Notes under the pieces: generated by a model
Seen by the model: the letters and a program-made list of their open reading frames with translations, nothing else
What the model was told of the DNA's origin: nothing
Databases searched by the model: none
Made by a program: the position numbers and the translations under genes
Source: Tindallia californiensis
GTDB taxonomy: Bacteria > Bacillota > Clostridia > Peptostreptococcales > Tindalliaceae
NCBI RefSeq assembly: GCF_900107405.1
Contig: NZ_FNPV01000001.1
Location: 1 to 64,000, forward strand
Length of the DNA stretch: 64,000 nucleotides
Direction: 5' to 3'
Shown here: one piece after another, positions 14,938-24,008 of the stretch
Layout: every line of letters begins with the position of its first letter
How positions within the stretch are numbered: the first letter of the stretch is position 1

Positions 14938-16278
14938 TCAAAGTTTTATTGTTTTCCAATGACCCTTTTGGAATCTAATGGTCATCAAAGTTGCCTCTAC
15001 CACATATTGTGTCACAGAAATCCACCAAATATAAGTAACTGGAAGTCGAAAAACAAATACGGCTAAAAAGATCAATGGTAAGCGTATGCATAAATTTGTA
15101 ATAAGCGAAACAGCAAAAGGACCTTTGGTGTCTCCAGCACCTTTTAATGCACCTGAAGTAACCATCGCTATTGCAATTGGTATCTGTTCAAAGGCACCAA
15201 TCCTCAAGCATGCCGCTGCCACTTCTACAGCATCTGCTTGATTACTAAATAATCGCATTATTTGAAATGGAAATACAAAAAATAAAACCCCTACACATCC
15301 CATAAAGATAGCCGCTAGTAAAATAGATCTCCTTGTACTTTTCAATGCCATATCCAGGTTTCCCGCGCCCATGTGTTGTCCTACCATTGTTGCAGCTGCA
15401 ACAGCAAATCCGTAACCTGGCATAAAAGAGACAGATTCAGCCGCAACCGAAAGAGAATGTGCCGCATACGCTATAGTTCCTAACTGAGCAATCCAAAACG
15501 ATGAAACTAAGCGACTACCTTCGTTCATAAAAACCTCCATCCCGGCAGGTAAGCTAAGACGAATTAATTTTTTTAGTTTTTCTATTTCAAACAAATGCAT
15601 TTCTTTTAGTTTTAGCTTAATCTTTCCCTTTTGGCTAAAAAGAAAATAGAATGTCACCATTGCTCCCAGTATTTGCGCTGTCCCTGTTGCTATAGCAGCT
15701 CCACGAGAACCCATGGCTGGAAATCCAAACTTACCAAAAATCAAAATATAATCTGCCGCAATATTAAATACATTAGCAAAAACAGCTGAAAGAAAAGGTA
15801 CAAAAGTATTTCCACTCCCTCTAATAATTGCATTACCAATCATTTGAGGAATCAAAAAAAACACTCCTATTAAAACAATTCGAAGGTACATAGATCCAAT
15901 TGCTACCACCTGCGGATCTTCCACTAAAAATTGAAAAATCCAATCTGCGCTTAGCATGCCAATAGAGCCAACAAAAATACTAATCAGGATGCCAATACTA
16001 ATCGCTTGTGACGCTAATCGTGATGCTTCTTTTTCTTCACCAGCACCTATGTGTCTAGCAACCATCGCTGTTGCTCCTGTCCCAAGTGCTCCAAATATCA
16101 TTGCTGTTGCAAACATCATGTGCGCTCCCAGATTGACAGCTGCAATATCTGCTGCTGTCAATCTGCCAACCATCGCTGTATCAGCTGTCCATACTAAAGT
16201 ATGCATTAACATTTCTAAAATTGCCGGTCCTGCAAGAATCATAATTTGCATAGTTAGTGGTTTTGTTTTTTTTATCAT
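14938..16278 (-). CDS. MATE family efflux transporter
   Basis: The product is about 446 residues with twelve predicted membrane helices in two halves, each beginning with a MATE pattern (QIMILAGPAILEML and the second-half RLSLPAGMEVF). GTGATAMVARHIGAGE and its second-half partner AATMVGQHMGAGN are conserved family motifs. MATE pumps export cationic drugs or metabolites in exchange for Na+ or H+. The start MIKKTK is set by GGAGG 8 nt upstream. It is transcribed away from the pgmB gene. The substrate cannot be read from sequence. Confidence 0.9.
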   Translation of the reverse strand: MIKKTKPLTMQIMILAGPAILEMLMHTLVWTADTAMVGRLTAADIAAVNLGAHMMFATAMIFGALGTGATAMVARHIGAGEEKEASRLASQAISIGILISIFVGSIGMLSADWIFQFLVEDPQVVAIGSMYLRIVLIGVFFLIPQMIGNAIIRGSGNTFVPFLSAVFANVFNIAADYILIFGKFGFPAMGSRGAAIATGTAQILGAMVTFYFLFSQKGKIKLKLKEMHLFEIEKLKKLIRLSLPAGMEVFMNEGSRLVSSFWIAQLGTIAYAAHSLSVAAESVSFMPGYGFAVAAATMVGQHMGAGNLDMALKSTRRSILLAAIFMGCVGVLFFVFPFQIMRLFSNQADAVEVAAACLRIGAFEQIPIAIAMVTSGALKGAGDTKGPFAVSLITNLCIRLPLIFLAVFVFRLPVTYIWWISVTQYVVEATLMTIRFQKGHWKTIKL

Positions 16279-16302
16279 TTTTGCTTCCTCCATTAAGATA
16301 TC

Positions 16303-16344
16303 ATGCTATAATAGTGTTAATCTAACTATCTAGTAGTATAGCAT
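16303..16344. promoter_or_regulatory. Inverted repeat between the divergent MATE and pgmB genes
   Basis: ATGCTATA (16303-16310) and TATAGCAT (16337-16344) form an exact 8-bp inverted repeat with 26 nt between. The left arm overlaps a TATAAT on the plus strand. It may be a regulator site shared by the divergent genes, or chance in AT-rich DNA. Confidence 0.3.
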
Positions 16345-16394
16345 AGCTTTATAGAGTTTTTGTATGCATACCTTCTTACGAAAGGATGAAAAAA

Positions 16395-17066
16395 TTGATT
16401 AAAGGTCTTATTTTTGACTTAGATGGTGTTATTGTTGATACAGCCAAATATCACTATTTTGCTTGGAAAAAACTTGCCGAAGAGCTTAACTTTGATTTTG
16501 ATGAGAATCAAAATGAAGCCTTAAAAGGTGTCAGTCGTATGCAAGCACTCGAATTATTATTAAACTTTGGAAGTATCCAGGCAAATCAAGAAGAAAAAAC
16601 GTTATGGGCAAATCGCAAAAATAGATATTATCAACAGTGCTTAAGCAATCTTTCTCAAAATGATTTATTGCCCGGAGTACTCAATTTTTTAATTAAAGCA
16701 AAAGAAAGAAAATACAAAATAGCCTTGGCTTCTTCTAGTAAAAACGCCAAGACTATTCTATATCATCTTAACCTTGAAAACTATTTTGATTACATTGCCG
16801 ATGGGAATATGGTTCAAGAGTCAAAACCTGATCCAGAAATATTTCTATTAGCTTCTGACGGTATTCAATGCTCACCAAACAGTTGCCTTGTTTTTGAAGA
16901 CGCATTATCAGGTATTCAAGCTGCTAAGAGTGCTGGCATGTTAGTAATAGGAGTAGGCAAATCTACTGTGTTAACTACTGCAGATTTGGTTATCTCTGGC
17001 TTTAATAATTTCAAGCTCAATGAAGCAGAAGCTTATTTCAATAATGACTCTTCTGTTTCTGGATGA
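16395..17066 (+). CDS. pgmB: Beta-phosphoglucomutase (HAD superfamily)
   Basis: It converts beta-glucose-1-phosphate, the product of inverting GH65 phosphorylases, to glucose-6-phosphate. HAD motif 1 is FDLDGVIVDT (nucleophile Asp and general acid/base Asp), followed by the typical cap segment KYHYFAWKKLAEEL and ALKGVSRMQALELLL; SSSKNAKTIL and VFEDALSGIQAA complete it. Length 223 is normal. AAAGGATG precedes a TTG at 16395 by 6 nt, whereas the ATG at 16386 overlaps that site, so I prefer the TTG. Its last 34 bp overlap the convergent ATPase gene. Confidence 0.93.
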   Translation: MIKGLIFDLDGVIVDTAKYHYFAWKKLAEELNFDFDENQNEALKGVSRMQALELLLNFGSIQANQEEKTLWANRKNRYYQQCLSNLSQNDLLPGVLNFLIKAKERKYKIALASSSKNAKTILYHLNLENYFDYIADGNMVQESKPDPEIFLLASDGIQCSPNSCLVFEDALSGIQAAKSAGMLVIGVGKSTVLTTADLVISGFNNFKLNEAEAYFNNDSSVSG

Positions 17067-18157
17067 AAAAAGTGCATTTTATCTTTTCTAGGATTAATGA
17101 TAACTGTATCGTTCACTGCAACTTTTACAGATGGCTCTACCCTTGCTACTATAGATTGGTTCTGTTTAATGTTTAAGAAAAGATATGTTTCTGACCCTAG
17201 CATTTCAGTCACTTCCACTAAAGCCTGATTGCTATCATTCTCAGTATCATCGTTTTCTTTCGATGCTTTCACAACTACCTCTAAATGTTCCGGCCTTATA
17301 CCAAGAATAACTTTCTTTTCCGATTGCTTTAGCGATCTAATAACCGCTGCTTTTTCATTTTGCAGCATCACTTTACCACCATGGTATTGAAAATACAAAT
17401 CTCCACTTTCTTCAACAAACTCACCTTCAATAAAATTCATTTGTGGCGATCCAATAAAACCAGCAACAAACATATTTTTAGGATTGTCATACAAATTAGT
17501 AGGCGTATCAACTTGCATTACATACCCATCCTTTAATACAACAATCCTCGTACCCATTGTCATAGCTTCTGTTTGATCATGAGTCACATAAATGAAAGTA
17601 GTTTTTAACTTTTGGTGAAGCTTACTAATTTCTGCCCTGGTCTGCACTCGAAGTTTTGCGTCCAAATTGGATAAGGGTTCATCCATCAAAAAAACCTGAG
17701 GATCTCTAACGATTGCTCTTCCAAGCGCAATGCGCTGTCGTTGTCCACCCGATAACTCTCTTGGTTTTCTATCCAGCAAGTTTTCCAAACCCAGAATTTC
17801 AGCCGCATATTGCACACTCTTATCAATTTCATCCTTTGGTACATTCCTAAGCTTAAGACCAAAAGCCATATTCTCATAGTTAGTCATATGAGGATACAAA
17901 GCATAGTTTTGAAAAACCATGGCAATATCTCTGTCTTTCGGAGACACATTATTCACCAAACGATCTCCAATATATAATTCACCACTACTTATTTCTTCCA
18001 ATCCAGCAATCATTCGTAAAGCTGTTGATTTTCCACAACCTGACGGACCAACAAAAACAACAAACTCATTGTCAGTTATCTCCAAATTCATATCATGTAC
18101 GGCATGAAAGCCATTAGGGTATATTTTATTCACATTTTCAAGTTTTAGTCCTGCCAT
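17033..18157 (-). CDS. msmK: MsmK/MalK-type sugar ABC transporter ATP-binding protein
   Basis: The 374-residue protein energises the MalF/MalG-type permeases of this operon. Walker A is GPSGCGKST, the signature LSGGQRQRIALGRA, Walker B FLMDEPLSNLDA, and the switch His is in VTHDQTEAM. Beyond residue 240 lies the regulatory OB-type extension typical of MalK, UgpC and MsmK. It begins 3 nt after the GH65 gene, with GAGGTGGG as ribosome site, and ends inside the 3' end of the convergent pgmB gene. Confidence 0.93.
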   Translation of the reverse strand: MAGLKLENVNKIYPNGFHAVHDMNLEITDNEFVVFVGPSGCGKSTALRMIAGLEEISSGELYIGDRLVNNVSPKDRDIAMVFQNYALYPHMTNYENMAFGLKLRNVPKDEIDKSVQYAAEILGLENLLDRKPRELSGGQRQRIALGRAIVRDPQVFLMDEPLSNLDAKLRVQTRAEISKLHQKLKTTFIYVTHDQTEAMTMGTRIVVLKDGYVMQVDTPTNLYDNPKNMFVAGFIGSPQMNFIEGEFVEESGDLYFQYHGGKVMLQNEKAAVIRSLKQSEKKVILGIRPEHLEVVVKASKENDDTENDSNQALVEVTEMLGSETYLFLNIKQNQSIVARVEPSVKVAVNDTVIINPRKDKMHFFHPETEESLLK

Positions 18158-18160
18158 TTT

Positions 18161-20515
18161 TTACCCACCTCTTTTCATCGTTTTAATCGTTTTTTTTGCC
18201 GTCAATGTAAAAGGTATGCCTTCATGAAGAATATCAATACCTTCCCCTTCTAACAATTCATACTTTGTTTCTTTTTTCGATACCCTTACTTTAATTCTAT
18301 TATTCAGGAATGCTAGTTGAAACTCAAAAGCATTCCATGATTCTGGTATTCTGGGAAAAAAACTGATTTTATTTTCCCAAGTTCTCATTCCAGCAAAACC
18401 ATTTACAATACACATCCATGCCCCGCCCATAGCTGCAGCGTGAATACCTTGATGCGTATTATCATGAAGATTGTCGAGATCCATGCGAATATTATTTAAG
18501 AATAATGTTTCCGCTTTATTCATTTCTCCTATTTCAGCATAGAGAATACTAAAAATACTTGTGGATAAAGATGAATCATGAGTGGTTATGGAATCATAAT
18601 AGTGAGTATTCGTAGTTTTTTCTTCAATTGTAAAGTGCTTATGCACCAAAAACATTGCCAATACTAAGTCAGCTTGCTTGCATACTTGATGCCGATATAT
18701 TTCAAGTGGATGATAGTGAAGTAGTAATGGATAATGCTCCGCAGGAGTAGTGTGAAAGTTCCATTTTTCCTTTTCCAAAAAATGTTCATCTTGAGGGACT
18801 ATTCCTTCTTCATTCTTTGATGGAAAAAACATATTTTCGCTAGCCTTTTTCCACTTATACTCTTCTTTTTCGTCCAATTCAATTTTTTCTGCTAGTTTCT
18901 TATATACGCCAGGTGCTTTTTTCTTTAATCTTTGATTATAGCAATACGCAAAGTTTAGATGCTCACTTGCCATAAGATTAGTAAAATAGTTATTATGAAC
19001 CATTGCCGTATATTCATCAGGCCCGGTAACCGTATTAATAACAAACTTCCCGTTTTTCACAGGAGAAAAATGACCAATATACATCCATATTCGAGCTGTT
19101 TCCATAAGAATTTCTGCACCATAATGATGCATAAAATCCTCATCACCCGTAGCTTCCCAATACTTCTTAATAGAATAGGCTATATCTGCATTGAGGTGGT
19201 ATTGTGCCGTACCCGCCGGATAATAAGATGAACATTCTTCTCCAGCGATGGTTCGCCAAGGATAAAGAGCTCCTTTTTTTCTGTATAAAGTCCTTGCTCT
19301 CTCGCGCGCTTTCGGTAAAATATAATAACGATATTCTAACAACTTTCTAGCCTTAGCTGGAGAAGTATATAAAAAGAAAGGCATAATGTATATTTCTGTA
19401 TCCCAAAAGTAATGCCCTTGATAACCTTCTCCTGTTAATCCTTTTGCTGAAACATTCGTTTTCCCATCACAACCTGTAGACTGAAGCAAATGAAATAAGT
19501 TAAACCGAACTCCCTGCTGTTGTTTTTCATTTCCATCTATTATCACATCATTTTTCTTCCAAAATATTTGCAGCCACTCTTCCTGCTCTTTCTTCAAAAG
19601 TTCCCATTGACTACTCTCTTGACTTAACTGCTGACTTTTCCACAATTGGACCACTTCATCTTTTTTTTGCGAGGGTCCATGAGCGTAAAATAATTCTTTT
19701 TCCAACTCAATATCCATAAACCTTCTTGCCTGAATTTTATACGTAAAGTCTATGCTTCTATCAGTAGCACTTTGCGTTGCTTCATAATGACAGCAAGTTT
19801 GTAATCTATTTTTCATTGCGCATAATAGAATCAAGTCAGAATAAATGGTTTTCTGTAAAAACATTGCATCTTCTTGATCATAATAGGAATCAAGAGTTGC
19901 AAGTGATTCTTCCTTTATATTGGCACCAAAACGTGGATCTGCTCCCGATTCCTGATTTTTTACATATCCGTCCAACTTTGATCTAATGGTTATTTCACCA
20001 TCAAAATCTAATGGAGTTAAGCTTATTTTCAACATCGCTTTGTTAGGGCACCAAAAGGAAACTAACCTCTCCCACTTCATTTGTAATGTTTTTCCCTTGG
20101 GTGATTTCCAAGTTACCATGCGAATCAAAAGGCCAGTACGGAAGTCTAGCTCCCGTCCGTAAGCCATTATTTGACCCGATTCAAAATTGAAAGCTTCTCC
20201 ATCTAAATCTATGCTTACCTTTTTTCCATCTGGTACATTTAGCATCGTTTCCGAGTGTGTAGCATAGCCAAAGGCATTTTCATCATAATGAATGGGCGTT
20301 CTTTCATAAAATCCATTGAGATACGTCCCTTCCATAGAAAATGATTCTGAACTTCTATAACCCTCTTCAAAAGTTCCTCGAAATCCCAAGTAACCATTAG
20401 CTTGTGAAAACAAAGTTTCTTTTAATGCATTAAATTCTTTAGGGTATTTCTTTTCTATTAATTTCCAAGGGTGTATTTCTTCGCGATCCCAAATTTCATT
20501 ACTCGAAGTTTTCAT
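18161..20515 (-). CDS. Glycoside hydrolase family 65 disaccharide phosphorylase
   Basis: GH65 enzymes split alpha-glucosides with phosphate to beta-glucose-1-phosphate. The 784-residue protein has the N-terminal beta-sandwich, an (alpha/alpha)6 barrel and C-terminal sheet of the family. GHYFWDTEIYI and the catalytic acid Glu of TGPDEYTA (about residue 499) are present. The specificity (trehalose, maltose, kojibiose, nigerose or glucosylglycerol) cannot be told from these motifs. Association with a trehalose/maltose-type importer and pgmB supports import and phosphorolysis of an alpha-glucosyl disaccharide. It follows the binding-protein gene after a small hairpin. Confidence 0.9.
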   Translation of the reverse strand: MKTSSNEIWDREEIHPWKLIEKKYPKEFNALKETLFSQANGYLGFRGTFEEGYRSSESFSMEGTYLNGFYERTPIHYDENAFGYATHSETMLNVPDGKKVSIDLDGEAFNFESGQIMAYGRELDFRTGLLIRMVTWKSPKGKTLQMKWERLVSFWCPNKAMLKISLTPLDFDGEITIRSKLDGYVKNQESGADPRFGANIKEESLATLDSYYDQEDAMFLQKTIYSDLILLCAMKNRLQTCCHYEATQSATDRSIDFTYKIQARRFMDIELEKELFYAHGPSQKKDEVVQLWKSQQLSQESSQWELLKKEQEEWLQIFWKKNDVIIDGNEKQQQGVRFNLFHLLQSTGCDGKTNVSAKGLTGEGYQGHYFWDTEIYIMPFFLYTSPAKARKLLEYRYYILPKARERARTLYRKKGALYPWRTIAGEECSSYYPAGTAQYHLNADIAYSIKKYWEATGDEDFMHHYGAEILMETARIWMYIGHFSPVKNGKFVINTVTGPDEYTAMVHNNYFTNLMASEHLNFAYCYNQRLKKKAPGVYKKLAEKIELDEKEEYKWKKASENMFFPSKNEEGIVPQDEHFLEKEKWNFHTTPAEHYPLLLHYHPLEIYRHQVCKQADLVLAMFLVHKHFTIEEKTTNTHYYDSITTHDSSLSTSIFSILYAEIGEMNKAETLFLNNIRMDLDNLHDNTHQGIHAAAMGGAWMCIVNGFAGMRTWENKISFFPRIPESWNAFEFQLAFLNNRIKVRVSKKETKYELLEGEGIDILHEGIPFTLTAKKTIKTMKRGG

Positions 20516-20554
20516 AAATCCAATGCCTCCGTTAATAGTTTCTTGAATATGTAA

Positions 20555-20579
20555 ACTGTCCGAAAAATCGTCGGACAGT
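20555..20579 (-). other. Intercistronic stem-loop between binding-protein and GH65 genes
   Basis: ACTGTCCG (20555-20562) and CGGACAGT (20572-20579) form a stable stem with a 9-nt loop. No clear T-run follows on the minus strand, so it is more likely an mRNA-stabilising or partial attenuating element that keeps binding-protein mRNA above downstream genes. Confidence 0.6.
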
Positions 20580-20600
20580 CAATTGTATCCCTATTGATAG

Positions 20601-21947
20601 TTATTCAATATCAAAACCAGTAATATCTTGTAAGTCTAATTCAAGCTCTTCCAAAGCAGTTGCTGCATCCGTATTTCCGTTTAATACATTATGCACAGCA
20701 CGGAAAAAGGCAGTAGATACAGCATTGTAGTTAGGTGCACTAGCTGTCGAAGGTCTGGCTACAGCATTAATAAACACATCGTATAAGCTTCCAAAGAAAG
20801 GCGCTGCTTCTAATACATCCTCATCTTCATATAAATCCATTATGGTTGGATTAAGAGATCCATCAACTGCCCTCATTTTTTGCATATCATAAGATGCCAT
20901 AAAAAGAGCTACATCAGCAGCTACATCAGGATTTTCACTATACTTACTGACAGCTAACTGCCATCCCCCTAGTGTAGCGGCAGGTTCTCCGTTAGTCCCA
21001 GCTGGTAGTGGGCTCACATCGAAGATATCTTTAACAGCACTGTCATCTTCTTGCCCTAAGCTATAAGCATATGGCCAATTTCTCATAAATGCGGCGTTTC
21101 CACCTTGCCAAATTGCACGGGCATCCTCTTCTGCCATCCCCGTCACACCTTCCGGAGATATTGTCCCTACCCAAGTAGCTGCCATATCAATTATTTCAGC
21201 AGCATTCTCATTATTAACGGTTATAACGCCTTCTGGACTAATAATTGTTCCTCCATTGTTAGATGCAATCCATTCAAGAGCATTGCAAGTCAAACCTTCG
21301 TAAGCATCTCCTTGCCACACATAACCAACAAAATCTTGATTTCCTTCGTCTCTTTCTCCCTGCTGAATTGTCTGTGCCTGCTCAACCAATTCTTCCCAAG
21401 TTTCTGGAGGAGCAAAATCATATTTTTCTAGCAAATCAGTCCGATAATACAGTAATCCTGCATCTGTGAACCAAGGAATAGCAACTAGTCTTCCGTTCAC
21501 TGTATTATTCTCAACAATAGCAGGAAAATGATCTTCTACAACAGCATCCGCACCATATTCATAAAGGTCAACAAAATGTTCTTCTAAGTCTCCGGGCCAA
21601 ATAACATCAATTTGATAAATATCTACTTCTGCACTTTGAGCCTCAAAAAACTGTAGATATAGCCCTAAACGATCTTGAGCAAGATCCGGGGTATCTAATA
21701 CGTTTACAATAACATTAGGATTATCATCCATATACATTTCTGCAGCTAGTTGTGTTAGTTCTAATTCCTGGCCTACAGCTCCTGCTGCAACAGTAATAAC
21801 TACTTCTTCTTCTGAAGGTTCTGTAATTGTTTCTTCTGAAACTTCCTCAACTGCATCCTCTTCAGCCGGAGATCCACAACCAGCTAACAAACTAAAGACT
21901 AACAATACTACCAACAGCATACAAAATAGATTTTTTCTCTTTCTCAT
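20601..21947 (-). CDS. Extracellular sugar-binding lipoprotein of an ABC importer
   Basis: The 448-residue protein has a lipoprotein signal (basic start, hydrophobic stretch, lipobox LLAGC with Cys24), an acidic linker rich in Glu and Val, then a family 1 solute-binding domain (AQDRLGLYLQFFEAQSAEVDIYQIDVIWPG; TWEELVEQAQTIQ). It delivers sugar to the permeases encoded just upstream. Trehalose/maltose-type binding proteins look like this, but the ligand is not certain. The site GGGGGAAG precedes the ATG. Confidence 0.92.
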   Translation of the reverse strand: MRKRKNLFCMLLVVLLVFSLLAGCGSPAEEDAVEEVSEETITEPSEEEVVITVAAGAVGQELELTQLAAEMYMDDNPNVIVNVLDTPDLAQDRLGLYLQFFEAQSAEVDIYQIDVIWPGDLEEHFVDLYEYGADAVVEDHFPAIVENNTVNGRLVAIPWFTDAGLLYYRTDLLEKYDFAPPETWEELVEQAQTIQQGERDEGNQDFVGYVWQGDAYEGLTCNALEWIASNNGGTIISPEGVITVNNENAAEIIDMAATWVGTISPEGVTGMAEEDARAIWQGGNAAFMRNWPYAYSLGQEDDSAVKDIFDVSPLPAGTNGEPAATLGGWQLAVSKYSENPDVAADVALFMASYDMQKMRAVDGSLNPTIMDLYEDEDVLEAAPFFGSLYDVFINAVARPSTASAPNYNAVSTAFFRAVHNVLNGNTDAATALEELELDLQDITGFDIE

Positions 21948-22069
21948 TATTCTTCCCCCTTCTAATTTTTCATTACTTCATTACTAGCTAAGCTTCCATT
22001 ATTACTAATAAGTGACTAAAAAGCATCCCCCCTTTTCAACAGTTTTTGAATTTTTAAGGTTCTTCAGAT

Positions 22070-22942
22070 TTATCCTTTCACCGCACCTGCTGTCAAGCCA
22101 GCTACGATGCGACGCTGGAACACTAGTACTAAAATAACAATAGGAACCGTAACTAGAACAGCCGCTGCCATAATCTCTCCGAAAGGTTCCTGTCTAGCTA
22201 CAGCGCCGGTAAAATAAGCAATTGCTACAGGTACTGTTCTTGCGGTGGGCTCAATAGAGGTAAATGTCAATGCAAATAAGTATTCATTCCACGCAGCTAT
22301 AAAAGCTAATAGTCCTGTAGTTACTAAGGCGGGAGCTGTTAAGGGCAGCATTATTTTATAAAAGGTTTGAAAAGGAGTAGCTCCGTCTACTTGTGCAGAT
22401 TCCAGAAGTGCTACAGGAAGACCACGAAAAAAGGAAGTCAATACCCATGTAGTAAAAGGTAGTGTAAAGATCATATAGGATAAGATCAGACTGATTAACG
22501 CTGGAAGCGACAGAGCCCTTATTACTGCATAAAGTCCTGCTAACACTGTTACTTGCGGAAACATAGTCATTGCTAAAATAAGGTAAAGCGTTGGTTTCTT
22601 ACCCCTAAACCGTAGTTTACCCAGAGCAAACGCAGCGAAAGAGCCAGCAACCAAGGCCAGGGCTGTGGTAGAAAAAGCAATAATAGTGCTATTTACTATC
22701 CCTCGGATAAACTGTTGATTGTCAAATACCACTCGATAGTTTTGTAATGTTGGTGATATCTCTCCCGTTGCCGGATCTCTCGGCACCATGGTTGCGGGTG
22801 TCATTTGCAATTGAGCTTCTGTTTTAAGAGAAGAGTTGATCGCCCAATAAAACGGAAACAGTAAATAAATGAATATAATCATTAAAATAAAGTAAAACCC
22901 TATTTTGAGTATTCGTTGACGAACAGTTTTATGAGGTTTCAT
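22070..22942 (-). CDS. MalG-type sugar ABC permease
   Basis: It is about 290 residues with six membrane helices and the EAA loop (LLESAQVDGATPFQTFYKIMLP) that docks on the ATPase. The ORF could open at a TTG upstream, but AGGAG stands 9 nt before the ATG at 22942, giving MKPHKTV. The gene overlaps the end of the MalF-type gene by 14 nt. A periplasmic-facing loop after helix 1 holds RDPATGEISPTLQNYR. It partners the MalF-type protein. Confidence 0.92.
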   Translation of the reverse strand: MKPHKTVRQRILKIGFYFILMIIFIYLLFPFYWAINSSLKTEAQLQMTPATMVPRDPATGEISPTLQNYRVVFDNQQFIRGIVNSTIIAFSTTALALVAGSFAAFALGKLRFRGKKPTLYLILAMTMFPQVTVLAGLYAVIRALSLPALISLILSYMIFTLPFTTWVLTSFFRGLPVALLESAQVDGATPFQTFYKIMLPLTAPALVTTGLLAFIAAWNEYLFALTFTSIEPTARTVPVAIAYFTGAVARQEPFGEIMAAAVLVTVPIVILVLVFQRRIVAGLTAGAVKG

Positions 22943-24008
22943 CCATCTCAACTCCTAACGATTTAATATAGATGATAGCAAACCCAAAGATAATAATAAA
23001 AATAATTACTCCAATTGCCGATGCTAATCCCATATTACGATTCCCAATAAGCTGGAAGTAATTATAAGTTGCCATCGAATACTGACTCTGACCCAATAGC
23101 ACTTGAAAAACGTCAAAAACACGCAATGCATCTAAAGTTCTAAAAATCAGCGCTACAGCCATGGCTGGTTTTAGAAGCGGAAATGTAATGCTTAAAAACT
23201 GCTTTACCGGACCAGCACCATCGATGGAAGCCGCTTCATAAAGCTCTTCAGGAATCGTCTGCAATCCTGCTAAAAGAAGTAACGCCATAAACGGAGTCGT
23301 TTTCCAGACATCTACCGCTATCATCGCCGGTAATTGAAATGAACTGTTTGATAAAAAAGCAATATTGTTTTCAATTAAATCAAATCGATCCAAAAGCATG
23401 TTAAACATGCCTGTACGATTAGGCGCCAGCATCCACTCCCACATCCTGGCTGATACAACTGTTATTACAGCCCATGGAATAAGCATAGCCGTACGAGTGA
23501 TCCCTTTGCCTTTAAAGTTACTATTAACTACTAAAGCAATTCCTAGCCCCAGAATCAATTCTAAAAAAACGGAAATAACCGTAAAAACAACCGTATTTTT
23601 AATTGCCTCTATAAAATCCACGTCTGTTGCACCTAAAACATACCGATTCCCCATAATGGTGAATGTTCTATATTCTCTATATCGAATCGGTTCCCTTGGC
23701 AGTACATCTATTGGCCTTTCATAGACAAAATCACCAGTTTCATTATCAAGAATAGGATGGTTTGTCGTTTCATCAATTACTGGCTCCAATTTTTGTACTG
23801 TCACGCTTAATAAGCGTCGATAGTTATCAAAACCAATGAATTCTGTTTCTTGACCACTAGCAAATTGCCGGTCAGTTAAACTGGTATAAAAAACCTGCCC
23901 CAATGGATAAATAGCTATCACAAGAAGAATGATTAACGCTGGTAACAGTAGTTTATAGGCTGTCAATTCTTCTCTTTTTGCCAGATCGGACCTTTTATTG
24001 TTTTTCAA
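22929..24008 (-). CDS. MalF-type sugar ABC permease
   Basis: The product is 359 residues with six or so membrane helices and the EAA motif ELYEAASIDGAGPVKQFLSITFP. Between helix 1 and helix 2 there is an enlarged external loop (about residues 60-130) with charged and proline-rich sequence. Such inserts are known in trehalose/maltose importers. TTG serves as start after GGAGGGAGATGG and overlaps the stop of the glycosyltransferase gene (TTGA), a sign of coupling. Confidence 0.9.
   Translation of the reverse strand: MKNNKRSDLAKREELTAYKLLLPALIILLVIAIYPLGQVFYTSLTDRQFASGQETEFIGFDNYRRLLSVTVQKLEPVIDETTNHPILDNETGDFVYERPIDVLPREPIRYREYRTFTIMGNRYVLGATDVDFIEAIKNTVVFTVISVFLELILGLGIALVVNSNFKGKGITRTAMLIPWAVITVVSARMWEWMLAPNRTGMFNMLLDRFDLIENNIAFLSNSSFQLPAMIAVDVWKTTPFMALLLLAGLQTIPEELYEAASIDGAGPVKQFLSITFPLLKPAMAVALIFRTLDALRVFDVFQVLLGQSQYSMATYNYFQLIGNRNMGLASAIGVIIFIIIFGFAIIYIKSLGVEMDETS

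Noticed and set aside
16386-16394. ATG start of pgmB
   Set aside because: It overlaps the AAAGGATG ribosome site; the TTG three codons later has correct spacing and matches the family N-terminus.
20555-20579. Rho-independent terminator after the sugar-binding protein gene
   Set aside because: The stem is good but no T-run follows on the coding strand, so I list it as an intercistronic stem-loop.
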